Below are positions 36,637-47,808 of a stretch of DNA of 64,000 nucleotides, piece by piece. The notes under the pieces were generated by a model. It saw only the letters and a program-made list of their open reading frames with translations, did not search any database and had not been told where the DNA came from. The translations under genes were made by a program, and so were the position numbers. Each line of letters starts with the position of its first letter. Within the stretch, counting starts at the first letter, position 1. This DNA is from Bradyrhizobium sp. WBAH42 (GTDB lineage Bacteria > Pseudomonadota > Alphaproteobacteria > Rhizobiales > Xanthobacteraceae), in contig NZ_CP036533.1 in the NCBI RefSeq assembly GCF_024585265.1, positions 2,551,001 through 2,615,000 of the forward strand, given 5' to 3'.

Positions 36637-37368
36637 ATGAAGTCCGGGGCCGAACCGCAAACGGCGCTTGTTCCACGCGGAGCCGCGCTGTTTGAGCGTG
36701 TGGATTATCGGCTCATCGAAACGGAAGAGGACAAGGATCGCCTCCATCGGATGCGTTACCATGCCTATTTGCACGCCGGGCTGATTCCGCCGTCGGAATC
36801 CCAGCGGGTGACCGACCGTTTCGACGACGCGCCCAACGTCTGGAATTTCGGAGTCTACGTCGACAACGAACTCTGCAGTGCCGTCCGCATCCACGTTCTG
36901 ACATTCGAATGGCGGATGTCCTACACGACAGAGGTGTTCGGTGACGTGCTGCATCCGCGCCTGGACCGGGGCGAGGTCTTCATCGACCCCTGTCGATTCG
37001 TCGCTGATCCGGAAATGCAGCAACGGTTCCCCGAACTGCCTTATCTGACGGTGCGGCTTCCCTTCGTCGCCTGCGAGCACTTCAACGCCGATGTCGGACT
37101 CTCGATGGTGCGCACCGATCATCAGGCGTTCTACCGCCGCGTGTTCCTGTCCGAGACTCTCACCGAGCCGCGTTCGTTTCCGGGCTGGCCGACCAAGAAA
37201 GCCGTCCTGATGGCTTCGGACTATCCTAGAGTCCGGGAAAAGATCCTCACGCGTTTTCCCATCATGCGATCCAGTGCGTTCGAGCGGCGGATGCTGTTCG
37301 AACGTAGCACCCCCCGGATCGCCCCATCGCGGCCGGTTCTCGTTGCCGGCGCGGCTGCGCCGGCCTGA
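36637..37368 (+). CDS. N-acyl amino acid synthase FeeM-like acyltransferase
   Basis: A 243-residue GNAT-fold protein related to FeeM, which joins long acyl chains from acyl carrier protein to an amino acid such as tyrosine. Visible family features are 'RMRYHAYLHAGLIPPSES', 'DDAPNVWNFGVYVDNELCSAVRIHV', 'DPCRFVADPEMQQRFPELPYLTVRLPFVACEHFNAD' and 'VRTDHQAFYRRVF'. ATG 36637 follows AGGGG at good spacing. It is upstream of pal with 256 bases between. The product amino acid and any signalling role are unknown. Confidence 0.78.
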   Translation: MKSGAEPQTALVPRGAALFERVDYRLIETEEDKDRLHRMRYHAYLHAGLIPPSESQRVTDRFDDAPNVWNFGVYVDNELCSAVRIHVLTFEWRMSYTTEVFGDVLHPRLDRGEVFIDPCRFVADPEMQQRFPELPYLTVRLPFVACEHFNADVGLSMVRTDHQAFYRRVFLSETLTEPRSFPGWPTKKAVLMASDYPRVREKILTRFPIMRSSAFERRMLFERSTPRIAPSRPVLVAGAAAPA

Positions 37369-37624
37369 ACTCTTCAGTCCGTGAGCGGCTTCAGCCGCTC
37401 GGCCGCCGGGGTCGATCCTGGCGGAACGGTGTTTTGATCATCGACCGGCTTGCCTTCACCCTTGCGCCACATTTACAACCCATTAACCATGGCGTTTGCT
37501 TTTCGCTGGTTGGGGGCATTTGACCGGCTGTGGCAAGGTTCCGTCAAGGTTGACGGAACGTTCGCTTAACCAACCCCCTGTAGACCGGACAGCAGTGGAC
37601 TAACGTGAGCGTGGAGGCTCCGGA

Positions 37625-38113
37625 ATGAAACATCCTATGCGTATCCTCCAGGGATTGAAGCTGGCCGCGGTGCTCGCCGTCGCGCTGTCGATGGGCGCCT
37701 GCGCCAACAAGAATGCCGCGACGGATGCGATGGCCAATGCGGCGACGCCGGGCAGCCAGCAGGACTTCGTCGTCAATGTCGGCGACCGCGTGTTCTTCGA
37801 AAGCGACCAGACCGATCTGACCCCGCAGGCGATCGTGACCCTGGAGAAGCAGGCGCAGTGGCTCCAGACCTATCCGCGCTACTCCTTCACCATCGAAGGT
37901 CATGCCGACGAGCGCGGTACCCGCGAATACAACATCGCGCTCGGCGCCCGCCGTGCCCAGTCGGTGCGTTCGTTCCTCGCCTCGCGCGGCATCGACCCGA
38001 ACCGCATGCGCACGATCTCCTACGGCAAGGAGCGGCCGGTCGCCGTCTGTAACGACATCTCCTGCTGGTCGCAGAACCGCCGCGCAGTCACTGTCTTGAA
38101 CGCGAGCTCCTGA
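37625..38113 (+). CDS. pal: Peptidoglycan-associated lipoprotein Pal
   Basis: A 162-residue outer membrane lipoprotein. The signal peptide ends in a lipobox before the Cys of 'SMGACANKN', and an OmpA-like peptidoglycan-binding domain follows ('VFFESDQTDLTPQA', 'IEGHADERGTREYNIALGARRAQSV', 'SYGKERP'). It anchors the outer membrane to the wall and is recruited to the septum by TolB. ATG 37625 follows GTGGAGG. Unusually for the operon it is separated from tolB by 3.7 kb. Confidence 0.95.
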   Translation: MKHPMRILQGLKLAAVLAVALSMGACANKNAATDAMANAATPGSQQDFVVNVGDRVFFESDQTDLTPQAIVTLEKQAQWLQTYPRYSFTIEGHADERGTREYNIALGARRAQSVRSFLASRGIDPNRMRTISYGKERPVAVCNDISCWSQNRRAVTVLNASS

Positions 38114-38172
38114 CGATCGGTCAGGTCGCGGGCGGTCAGTCAGGTGCCGTTCAGCTTGGGAATTGGATGATG

Positions 38173-38200
38173 CCGGCGCCCTCTCGGGCGCCGGTTTCGT
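38173..38200 (+). terminator. Terminator-like hairpin after pal
   Basis: A perfect 9-bp stem CCGGCGCCC / GGGCGCCGG (38173-38194) with a TCTC loop, followed by TTTCGTTTC. It may attenuate read-through from pal into cpoB. Confidence 0.7.
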
Positions 38201-38320
38201 TTCAGCATTCTGTGACTGAAAACCCCTTGGTATCAGTCACATTTTTGGCGTACTCCACTTCAATGTGTGGCGCGTCGAGGGTTCCGTCGCAGGCCATTTC
38301 GCTTTCGTCGTCAGGGCAAG

Positions 38321-39403
38321 ATGTCATCCAGATTTAAGGTCTTTACCGGCACCGTGGCGACCGCCGCGCTGCTCTCCTTGTGCTCGCCCGCACTTGCGCA
38401 ATCGGGCTACGGGCAGTCGGAAGATGCCGACCCGGAGATGCGGATCGAGCGGCTGGAGAACCGGCTGCGCCAGCTCACCGGCCAGAACGAAGAGCTGCAA
38501 TATCGCAACCGCCAGCTCGAAGAGCGGCTGCGGGCGCTCGAGGGCGGCGCGCAAGCCGCGCCCGGGCAGGCACCCAACGTCGCGGCGATGCCGCCGGCGC
38601 AGATCGCCCCGAGCCAGATTGCACCAGGTCAGGCCGCGCCCGGCTACCGCCAGCCGCCGTCGCAACAGCAGGCCGCTCAGTCTGCTTACGAGCAGCCGCA
38701 GATCGCCGCGCCCGCGCCGATCGTTCAGGAGCAGCCGACGCCCGGCGCACCCGGCACGCGCCGCCGCGGCGATGCCTTCGACCCCAACCAGAACCCGAAC
38801 GCGCCCGGTGCGCCGCGCGCACTCGGCGGCGGGCAGCAGCCGATGCCGGCGGTCACGCCCGGCGGCGGCCGCAATGCCGGCGAGCCGCTCGATCTCGCCA
38901 ACACCAGCCCCCGCTACCAGCAAGGTGTGCCGCCAGCCGCGCAGCCCGGCTATCCGCCGGCGCAATCGGGTTATCCCGCACCGGCCGGGGGCGCTGCCTT
39001 GGCCACCCTGCCGCCCTCGGCGACGCCGCGCGACGAGTTCGACCTCGGCATCGGCTACATGCAGCGCAAGGACTACGCGCTGGCCGAGCAGACCATGAAG
39101 AACTTCACTCAGAAATATCCGAGTGACCCGCTGCTCGGCGACGCGCAATACTGGCTCGGCGAGAGCTATTTCCAGCGCCAGCAATATCGCGATTCCGCGG
39201 AAGCCTTCCTCGCCGTCACCACCAAATACGAGAAATCGGCCAAGGCGCCGGATGCGCTGCTGCGGCTCGGCCAGTCGCTCGCCGCGCTGAAGGAGAAGGA
39301 GGCCGCCTGCGCCGCCTTCGGCGAGATCGGCCGCAAATATCCGCGCGCCTCGGCGAGCGTCAAAGCCACCGTCGATCGCGAGCAGAAGCGGGTGAAGTGC
39401 TGA
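38321..39403 (+). CDS. cpoB: Cell division coordinator CpoB (YbgF)
   Basis: A 360-residue periplasmic protein: signal peptide (1-27, ending PALAQ), a coiled-coil trimerisation segment ('MRIERLENRLRQLTGQNEELQYRNRQLEERLRALE'), a long Pro/Gln/Ala-rich linker (about 75-245), and a C-terminal TPR domain ('FDLGIGYMQRKDYALAEQTMKNFTQKYPSDPLLGDAQYWLGESYFQRQQY'). It coordinates Tol-Pal with peptidoglycan synthesis at division. ATG 38321 is chosen at the signal peptide. The linker is longer than in enteric homologues. Confidence 0.9.
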   Translation: MSSRFKVFTGTVATAALLSLCSPALAQSGYGQSEDADPEMRIERLENRLRQLTGQNEELQYRNRQLEERLRALEGGAQAAPGQAPNVAAMPPAQIAPSQIAPGQAAPGYRQPPSQQQAAQSAYEQPQIAAPAPIVQEQPTPGAPGTRRRGDAFDPNQNPNAPGAPRALGGGQQPMPAVTPGGGRNAGEPLDLANTSPRYQQGVPPAAQPGYPPAQSGYPAPAGGAALATLPPSATPRDEFDLGIGYMQRKDYALAEQTMKNFTQKYPSDPLLGDAQYWLGESYFQRQQYRDSAEAFLAVTTKYEKSAKAPDALLRLGQSLAALKEKEAACAAFGEIGRKYPRASASVKATVDREQKRVKC

Positions 39404-39467
39404 TCCGCTGACAAAACCGATGGCGTTGCGCTAAACACTCGGTCCATCCGCGGACGATTGCAGCGTC

Positions 39468-40523
39468 ATGTCAGACGACGACAATTCACCGATCTCGGCG
39501 CGCGAGGCGAGGCGGCTCTTCGCGGGCCTGAAAGATGCGCCGGCGCTGGTGCTCGCGGTCTCCGGCGGGCCCGATTCGGTTGCGCTGATGTGGCTTGCGG
39601 CGCGCTGGCAGCGCAGCCTCACGCGAGCCCCGCAAATCACGGTCGTGACGATTGATCACGGCCTGCGCCCGGAAGCCGCCCGCGAGGCGCGCGAGGTCAA
39701 GCGGCTCGCCGCCGCGCTCGGATTGCCGCACCGGACTCTGCGCTGGCGCGGTGAAAAGCCGAAGACGGGGTTGCCTGCCGCTGCGCGCGAGGCCCGCTAC
39801 CGTCTGCTTGCAAAGGCCGCGCGTGCCGCCGGCGCGAGCCATGTCCTGACGGCCCACACCCGTGACGATCAGGCCGAGACCCTGTTGATGCGCCTGTTCC
39901 GCGGCAGCGGACTTGCCGGGCTCTCGGCCATGGCTCCTTTCACCGCGCGCGAGGGAATCGTGCTGGCGCGTCCGTTGCTCGATGTCCCCAAATCGCAGCT
40001 GATCGCGACCTTGCGGCGGGCGAAGATCGGCTTTGCCGAGGACCCCAGCAACCGGGACGCCGCCTTCACCCGGCCGCGGCTGCGCGCGCTGCTGCCGCTT
40101 CTCGCAGCCGAGGGCGGCGATGCCAGAAATCTGGCGCGGCTCGCGGCAAGGCTGGCGCGGGCCAACGCGGCGATCGAGGTGCTCGCCGACGGCGCCGAGC
40201 GCTTCCTCCGCGTGCGGGATCGCGGCGATGCGCCGCAGGTGGGCGTCCGAAGCTTCGAGGCCTCGGCTTTTGCCGCCCTGCCGGAGGAGGTGCGGCTGCG
40301 GCTGCTGCTGCGGGCCATCAACGCGCTCGGTCATGAAGGGCCGGCGGAACTCGGCAAGGTCGAAACCCTGATGTCCGTGCTTGATCGGGCGGCCGCCAGC
40401 CCCCGTGCAGCCGCAAATGGCCGGCCGGTCCTGAAGCAAACCCTTGCGGGAGCCTTGATCAGCCTTGCCGGCGGGCGTATCCAGATCGCGCCGGCGCCGG
40501 CCCGGCGGCGCAAGGGCAAATGA
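39468..40523 (+). CDS. tilS: tRNA(Ile)-lysidine synthetase TilS
   Basis: A 351-residue N-type ATP pyrophosphatase with the PP-loop SGGPDS at 32-37, followed by 'TIDHGLRPEAAREA' and 'HTRDDQAETLLMRLFRGSGLAGLSAM', all standard for TilS. It converts C34 of the CAU-anticodon tRNA-Ile to lysidine and is essential. The C-terminal substrate domain is short, as in many alphaproteobacteria. It sits between cpoB and ftsH, the usual order in this group. Confidence 0.93.
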   Translation: MSDDDNSPISAREARRLFAGLKDAPALVLAVSGGPDSVALMWLAARWQRSLTRAPQITVVTIDHGLRPEAAREAREVKRLAAALGLPHRTLRWRGEKPKTGLPAAAREARYRLLAKAARAAGASHVLTAHTRDDQAETLLMRLFRGSGLAGLSAMAPFTAREGIVLARPLLDVPKSQLIATLRRAKIGFAEDPSNRDAAFTRPRLRALLPLLAAEGGDARNLARLAARLARANAAIEVLADGAERFLRVRDRGDAPQVGVRSFEASAFAALPEEVRLRLLLRAINALGHEGPAELGKVETLMSVLDRAAASPRAAANGRPVLKQTLAGALISLAGGRIQIAPAPARRRKGK

Positions 40524-40641
40524 GCGCGACAGAGAAGCGGATCATGACACCGGTCAATTCGCGTCCGTGCCCGTCAGGCCACCTTAACCAGGCAGGAAAA
40601 ACCCCGGTTTGGGCGCCATTATTTCAGCGGGAATCGCGGTA

Positions 40642-40765
40642 AGATGGGATAAATAGTCCCATCTCGTTCCCTTGGCAGCGACCGGGGCGGCACCTAAATT
40701 GTATGCGTCCAACGATGAGGATTCCTTGGGATTTCCTCGCATTGACGGAAGTAACGACCCAAGGA
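40642..40765. promoter_or_regulatory. Structured 5' region of ftsH
   Basis: Two inverted repeats precede ftsH: AGATGGGA / TCCCATCT (40642-40664) and TCCTTGGG / CCCAAGGA (40723-40765). They may mark regulatory structure or promoter elements. A heat-shock promoter is expected from family knowledge but was not identified here. Confidence 0.35.
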
Positions 40766-40802
40766 TCAGGGCCGCGATCCGCGCGACCACGAAGGAAGAT
40801 CG

Positions 40803-42725
<1,923 letters not shown>

Positions 42726-42747
42726 TTCCAAGCGGCAACTGAGATTG

Positions 42748-42776
42748 AAAAACGCGGCGGCAACGCCGCGTTTTTT
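42748..42776 (+). terminator. Rho-independent terminator after ftsH
   Basis: A stem AACGCGGCG / CGCCGCGTT (42751-42772), extended by A/T pairs, with a GCAA loop and a run of six T. A textbook terminator 25 bases after the stop. Confidence 0.9.
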
Positions 42777-42907
42777 GTTGGCTGGCCCCCGGGGCGCAAG
42801 CCAGCGCGCGCGGCCTGAAGCGGGCGGCAGAAGCGCATTTGCGCTCCGGGGCAAATGCGCGAAACCCTAAAGAAGAACTTAACGCTTGCGGCCTACCTTG
42901 GCCCGCC

Positions 42908-44344
42908 ATGACTGATCAGGTCGTCCACAGCGCGGTTCAACCGTTTTCGGCGCGTGCAGCGCTCCCTTGGGCGGTGGGGCTGTTGCTCTATGCCGTGCTG
43001 CTGGCCATCGGGCCGCGGCTGCTTGGGGATCCCGACAGCTATTCCCACATCGAGGTCGGACGCTGGATCATCGCGCATGGCACCCTGCCGACGAGCGACC
43101 CGTTTTCATTTTCGAAGCACGGCGCGCCCTGGATCACCTTCGAATGGTTGTCCGAGGTCATCTATGCCGCCGTCTACGCGCTGGCCGGCTGGCCGGGCGT
43201 CGTCGCCATCGCCGCCGCGGCGATAGCACTCGCCTTTGGCCTGCTCACGTTCTTCCTGCTGCGCGAGCTTTCGCCGGCCCTGACCATGCTGATGGTGATC
43301 GCGGCCATCGTTCTGCTGGCGCCGCACATGCTGGCGCGGCCCCATGTCCTCGTGCTGCCGCTGATGGTGACCTGGGCGGCCGCGCTGGTTCGCTGCATGG
43401 ACCGCAGCACGCCTCCGCCCTATTGGGCCCTGCCGCTGCTGGTGCTGTGGACCAACCTGCATGGCAGCGTGGTGCTGGCGCTCGGGCTGATTGGCCCGGC
43501 GGTGCTCGAGGCGCTGCTGCGCGAACAGCGAAGCGAATGGCCGCGCGTGCTGCTGCGATGGCTGCCGTTCTCGGCGCTTGCCCTGGCGGCGTCCTGCCTG
43601 ACGCCGCACGGCCCGGAACCGCTGCTGATGCCGCTGACCACGCTCGGCCTCGGCTCCGCGCTCGCCTGGATCGCGGAATGGCGGCCGCAGGATTTCAGCC
43701 ATGTCGGCGGCTTCGAACTGCTGCTGCTGGGGAGCATCTTCGCGCTCTCGCGCGGCGTGACGCTGCCGGTGGTGCGGACCCTGGTGGTGATCGGCCTGCT
43801 TCATTTCGCGCTTGCGCAAATGCGCAATGCGGATCTGCTGGCCATGCTGGCGCCGCTCTATCTGGCGGCCCCGCTGGGCCGCACGTTCGGCGGGCCGAGC
43901 GAGAGCGACGGCTCCGCGCGCGGCTTGAATCTGGCCGCGTTCGGCGTCTTGGCCGCGATCAGCGGCCTGGCTTTGGCGCGCGACATCCGGCCCGCGCCCA
44001 TCATTACCCCGGAAGCCGCCATCGCCCGGGCTGGCCTTGCCAAGGCGGAGCGCGTGCTCAACGATTATTCCTTCGGTGGCTATTTGATCTATGCCGGCAT
44101 TCCCACCTTCATCGATGGCCGCGGTGAGCTCTACGGCGGGCCGTTCATCGACCGCTACAACCGTGCGCTGGCGCTGGTCGACCTCGGAGATCTTCTCAAG
44201 CTGCTCGACGAGTACAAGATCGGCGCGACGCTGCTTGCGCCTGGCACACCGGCCGTCGCGTTGCTCGACCGGCTGCCCGAATGGCAGCGTGTCTACGGCG
44301 ACGATGTGGCGGTCGTGCACAAGCGGCGGGCGACGCCGCAATAA
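42908..44344 (+). CDS. Polytopic membrane protein, GT-C-like, paralogue of the gene at 47805
   Basis: A 478-residue protein with about ten membrane segments and a C-terminal soluble tail of about 110 residues. The first periplasmic loop has 'GDPDSYSHIEVGRWIIAHGTLPTSDPFSFSKHGAPWI', an acidic D-x-D like that of GT-C glycosyltransferases. Further blocks are 'LARPHVLVLPLMVTWAA', 'LWTNLHGSVVLALGLIGP' and 'LNDYSFGGYLIYAGIPTFIDGRGELYGG'. All recur in the protein encoded at 47805-49295, so the two are paralogues. It may transfer sugars from a polyprenyl carrier; this is inferred. ATG 42908 has no strong ribosome binding site. Confidence 0.7.
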   Translation: MTDQVVHSAVQPFSARAALPWAVGLLLYAVLLAIGPRLLGDPDSYSHIEVGRWIIAHGTLPTSDPFSFSKHGAPWITFEWLSEVIYAAVYALAGWPGVVAIAAAAIALAFGLLTFFLLRELSPALTMLMVIAAIVLLAPHMLARPHVLVLPLMVTWAAALVRCMDRSTPPPYWALPLLVLWTNLHGSVVLALGLIGPAVLEALLREQRSEWPRVLLRWLPFSALALAASCLTPHGPEPLLMPLTTLGLGSALAWIAEWRPQDFSHVGGFELLLLGSIFALSRGVTLPVVRTLVVIGLLHFALAQMRNADLLAMLAPLYLAAPLGRTFGGPSESDGSARGLNLAAFGVLAAISGLALARDIRPAPIITPEAAIARAGLAKAERVLNDYSFGGYLIYAGIPTFIDGRGELYGGPFIDRYNRALALVDLGDLLKLLDEYKIGATLLAPGTPAVALLDRLPEWQRVYGDDVAVVHKRRATPQ

Positions 44345-44345
44345 T

Positions 44346-45041
44346 TCAAGCGGTCCCGAACGCGGCGTATTGGCCGCCGAGCCAGACCCCGCTCAGCGCG
44401 CCTTCGAGGCGCCGCGCCGGTTTGGTGTCCCAGGGCAGCAGCAGGAAATGCCGCGCGCCGATCTCGCGCAGGCCGCTCGCCGCCATCAGCTTCCGGGTCG
44501 TGCCGGCGCCGAGCAACACGGCGTCCCGGTCGAACTCGCAGCGCGCAACGGCGAGGCGCGTCAGCGGGTTGTACGGATTGTGCTCGATCACGCAGACGAG
44601 CCCGCCAGGGCGCGTCACCCGCAGCATCTCGGCCATGAACTGCGCCCATTCGGCCGGCACGATATGGTGCATCACGCAGATGGCCGTGACCAGGTCGAAG
44701 CTGGCGTCGGCGAACGGAAAGGTGCGGCCGTCATACTCCCGGTAGTCGACCGCGGCGTTGTGAGTGCGCGCCTGAATCAGGCTGGCGGACGAGACGTCGA
44801 TGCCGCTGAGGCGGCCGACCATGCCGTGCAGCAGCGGATGAAGGCTGCCGACGCCGCAGCCGACGTCCAGCATGTCGGGCCTTTCCGCGCCGAGCCGCTG
44901 CGCGATCAGATCGCGCAGCAGGTCGGCCTTCGCGCGCATGAAGAAATCATGCGGCAGGCCTGAGAAGTCGATCGAGGATTGGACCACATCACGGTAATTG
45001 TCGTGATAGCCGTCGAACAGTTCGGCCATGCGCTGGGTCAC
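44346..45041 (-). CDS. Class I SAM-dependent methyltransferase
   Basis: A 231-residue methyltransferase. 'MLDVGCGVGSLHPLL' is the SAM-binding motif I, followed by 'GIDVSSASLIQAR', 'FPFADASFDLVTAICVMHHI' and 'MLRVTRPGGLVCVIEHNP'. GTG 45041 overlaps the stop of the upstream glycosyltransferase by four bases (GTGA), suggesting coupled translation; ATG 45029 is an alternative. It may methylate a lipid-linked sugar or glycan made by its neighbours, but the acceptor is not known. Confidence 0.82.
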   Translation of the reverse strand: MTQRMAELFDGYHDNYRDVVQSSIDFSGLPHDFFMRAKADLLRDLIAQRLGAERPDMLDVGCGVGSLHPLLHGMVGRLSGIDVSSASLIQARTHNAAVDYREYDGRTFPFADASFDLVTAICVMHHIVPAEWAQFMAEMLRVTRPGGLVCVIEHNPYNPLTRLAVARCEFDRDAVLLGAGTTRKLMAASGLREIGARHFLLLPWDTKPARRLEGALSGVWLGGQYAAFGTA

Positions 45042-46033
45042 TCGTTGACGGCGTGGATCGCGGGTGTCACCGCGGTCTCGCCGCGATCGAATCCGATGCG
45101 TGCCTGCACCACGTAGAGCGGGCGGCGTTTCACCTCGGCATGGATGCGGCCGACATAGAGTCCCACGATGCCCGTCATCAGCATGTTGATGCCGCACAGC
45201 AGCGACACGACGACGATCGTCGAGGACCAGCCGGTCACGAGATGGCTGTCCTTGCTGAGCCACAACAGGACCACCCAGCCGCCGTAGAGCAGCGCGAGCC
45301 CGGAGACCGTCAATCCGCACCAGATCGCCAGCCGCAACGGCAGATCGGAAAAGCCGAGCGCGGCGTTCACCGCCAGCCGAACCATCTTGAACAGCGGGTA
45401 TTTGGTTTCGCCCGCGGCGCGCTCGAGGCGATGGAAGGCGACCTCGGCCTGGCGGAAGCCGAGCCAGGCGATCATGCCGCGCACGAAGCGATCCTGCTCC
45501 GGCATTTGCATGAGCGCGTCGAGCACCTTGCGATCGATCAGGCGGAAGTCGCCGACATCGGCGGGGATGCCGACGGAGGACATCCTGCCGAGCAGCCGGT
45601 AGAACAGATGCGCGGTCGCTCGCTTGAAACGGCTTTCGCCCTCGCGCGACAGGCGGCGGGCGTGGACGATGTCGTTGCCTTCCTTCCACTTCGCGATCAA
45701 TTGCTCGATCACTTCGGGCGGATCCTGCAAATCGGCGTCCATGACGATGATAGCGTCGCCCTGCGTGGCGTCCATGCCGGCGGTGATGGCGATCTGGTGG
45801 CCGAAATTGCGCGACAGGCCGATATAGCGAAAGCGCTCGTCACGCGCGGCGAGCGCTCGCAGCACGATCGAGCTGGAATCGCTGCTGCCGTCGTCGACGA
45901 AGATCGCTTCGGCCGGCCCGTCCAGCTTGGACATGACCTGGTCGAGCCGGCGCAGCAGCACCGGCAACACCGCTTCCTCGTTGAACACGGGGATGACGAG
46001 GCTGTAGCGGATCGATCTGGAATTGGCCGCCAT
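45038..46033 (-). CDS. Glycosyltransferase family 2, polyprenyl-phosphate glycosyltransferase (GtrB/DPM-like)
   Basis: A 331-residue protein. The GT-A domain (1-230) has 'YSLVIPVFNEEAVLP', 'FVDDGSSDSS', 'GLSRNFGHQIAITAGMDATQGDAIIVMDADLQDPPE' (DAD motif) and 'QDRFVRGMIAWLGF'. Two C-terminal transmembrane helices follow ('LAIWCGLTVSGLALLYGGWVVLLWL' and 'VSLLCGINMLMTGIVGLYVG'). This is the GtrB/ArnC/DPM1 layout, moving a sugar onto undecaprenyl phosphate on the cytosolic face. That product would suit a periplasmic GT-C enzyme such as the neighbours. It overlaps the methyltransferase by four bases. Confidence 0.88.
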   Translation of the reverse strand: MAANSRSIRYSLVIPVFNEEAVLPVLLRRLDQVMSKLDGPAEAIFVDDGSSDSSSIVLRALAARDERFRYIGLSRNFGHQIAITAGMDATQGDAIIVMDADLQDPPEVIEQLIAKWKEGNDIVHARRLSREGESRFKRATAHLFYRLLGRMSSVGIPADVGDFRLIDRKVLDALMQMPEQDRFVRGMIAWLGFRQAEVAFHRLERAAGETKYPLFKMVRLAVNAALGFSDLPLRLAIWCGLTVSGLALLYGGWVVLLWLSKDSHLVTGWSSTIVVVSLLCGINMLMTGIVGLYVGRIHAEVKRRPLYVVQARIGFDRGETAVTPAIHAVNE

Positions 46034-46197
46034 GCGAAAGGAGTCCGGCTGGGGTTGCAGGGGCGGAAGTCTATGAGCAGGTGGTTAAGGCCGCCTTGCC
46101 GCAACCGTTAAGGGTCTATCGCCCCGAACATGGGTGAGGGCGGCGGACCGGAATGGTGAAGTGCGGTTAACCACGCTTTTGCCGGCGCGGCTTCGCG

Positions 46198-47808
46198 CTA
46201 GGGCGTGCGGCGAATCCTGTAAAGGACGAATCGCTTCGATGTCTCCAGCACCTCCAGCCGATCCGGCAGCGGATTTGCGGCCGGCGATCCCAGCACATAG
46301 AGGTAGTCGAAATCCCGGTGCCAGGTGCGGACGAATTGCGGAGCGTCCGCCGGCGGCCGGCCCGCCGCGATCGCGGCAAGCAGGCCCGACGGCACCGGCC
46401 CGCCATAGGGAATGGCAATATTGCGCACCGCCTCGCGCGGCCGCACCGGCTGCTTGCCGGTTTCGGTGAACAGGTTGGGCACGAACGCGTCGGCATAGTG
46501 CACCGCCAGCGTCGGCGCATAATACATAGGATAGGAGGTGAGGTCGGCGAAGGGTGGATCTCCCTTGTCGTCCGTGCTGCCGACGAGAACGCGCGAGCCG
46601 CGATCGATCTTCTGGAACGAGGCGATCATCGCCGCATAGTCGGCGCGGTAAGGCAGCCAGACCGCCAGAACGACGGCGACATTGAGCAATATGATGCCAC
46701 TGATCGCAGCGAGCGCAGCCATTCTCCAGGCCCGGCTCGGCAATGACAGCGAGCAGAACGCCGGCAGGATCAGCGCCGCGGCGGGAATCATGCGAAGGTC
46801 GACGAACGAGGTTCCGAATAGTTTTGAGGGAATGACGAGGTAAAGCAGCACGAAGCCGATCGCGAGCCAGATCCCCGCCGGCTCGAGTCGGAGAACGCCG
46901 CGCCTTGCGGCGAACAGCAAACCGGTCATCAGCGCCAGGCCGGTTATCGCCGCGATCGTCAGATTGTAGCCGTTCATGATACGCAGCGGCCAGACCGGCT
47001 TGAATGCGGCGAACCAGCTGTTGCCTTCGCTTCCGATCGAGCCTGCCGTCACATGCATGATCGCAAGCAGCGCAAGCGCCGGCAGGGCGAGCGCGCCAAG
47101 CCGCGCGGCCGCGATCGGATACGCGACTTGCCCTCGGCGGATGCGCGACAGTTCGAAGAGGCCAAGCGTCGCGCCGTAGATGCCGAGCGAAAAGAAATGC
47201 GCGACATAGAGCACGGCGACGAAGATCAGATTGGCGGCGAAGCGCAGCGGCCAGGGGCCCTCGGCCAGCATCAGATAGACGGCGATGCCCCAGAGCGCGA
47301 GGCCGAGCCCGAACTCGAAATTCACGAAGCCCCAGCTGAACGGCAGGCAGTAGAGGAAAGCCAGCGCGGCGAAGCCGGCGAGATGGATGCGCCCCTTCCT
47401 GACCCATTCGATCAGCAGCGCACCGGTGACGATCAGGAATTGGCTCAGCAGCAGAAACAGCCGCGTGGCGTTCTCGACGCTCATCAGCCGCGCCAGCTGC
47501 GGGACCAGCAGGTCCATTCCGAGGTTGGGATAGAAGGCCCACCTCACCTCGTAATACGGATTGGCCCCCGGGGTGCTGTTCTGGCTCAGAATGTACATGC
47601 GGGCGAGGTGATTGGGATAATCGACCATCGCCGGAATGGGCGTCAGCAGCACCGGAACAAACGAGACCGCCGCCAGCATCGTAAGCACGATGATCGCCAC
47701 GGCTCGGTCCGGGTCGGGACGAGCCAGATCTGTCAGGGTCGGCTTGCTGAAAGGAACCATGTGATGGAGCCGCTGAGGCCGACGACGCGCGCTGGAGCCG
47801 GTCCTCAC
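46198..47808 (-). CDS. Polytopic membrane protein, probable glycosyltransferase, unknown
   Basis: A 536-residue protein with about eleven hydrophobic segments. The first loop is 'PIPAMVDYPNHLARMYILSQ' and further in are 'FLYCLPFSWGFVNFEFGLGLALW' and 'PSKLFGTSFVDLRMIPAAALIL'. The C-terminal 130 residues are soluble. I do not recognise a named family; the layout is like large GT-C-fold membrane proteins. The start may be GTG 47808, which overlaps the upstream gene stop (GTGA), or ATG 47760. It is cotranscribed with the gene at 47805-49295. Confidence 0.65.
   Translation of the reverse strand: MRTGSSARRRPQRLHHMVPFSKPTLTDLARPDPDRAVAIIVLTMLAAVSFVPVLLTPIPAMVDYPNHLARMYILSQNSTPGANPYYEVRWAFYPNLGMDLLVPQLARLMSVENATRLFLLLSQFLIVTGALLIEWVRKGRIHLAGFAALAFLYCLPFSWGFVNFEFGLGLALWGIAVYLMLAEGPWPLRFAANLIFVAVLYVAHFFSLGIYGATLGLFELSRIRRGQVAYPIAAARLGALALPALALLAIMHVTAGSIGSEGNSWFAAFKPVWPLRIMNGYNLTIAAITGLALMTGLLFAARRGVLRLEPAGIWLAIGFVLLYLVIPSKLFGTSFVDLRMIPAAALILPAFCSLSLPSRAWRMAALAAISGIILLNVAVVLAVWLPYRADYAAMIASFQKIDRGSRVLVGSTDDKGDPPFADLTSYPMYYAPTLAVHYADAFVPNLFTETGKQPVRPREAVRNIAIPYGGPVPSGLLAAIAAGRPPADAPQFVRTWHRDFDYLYVLGSPAANPLPDRLEVLETSKRFVLYRIRRTP

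Noticed and set aside
45053..46111. A 352-residue plus-strand frame opposite the GT2 gene
   Set aside because: It is rich in His, Arg, Asp and Gln with no fold signature, and the minus-strand glycosyltransferase is unambiguous.
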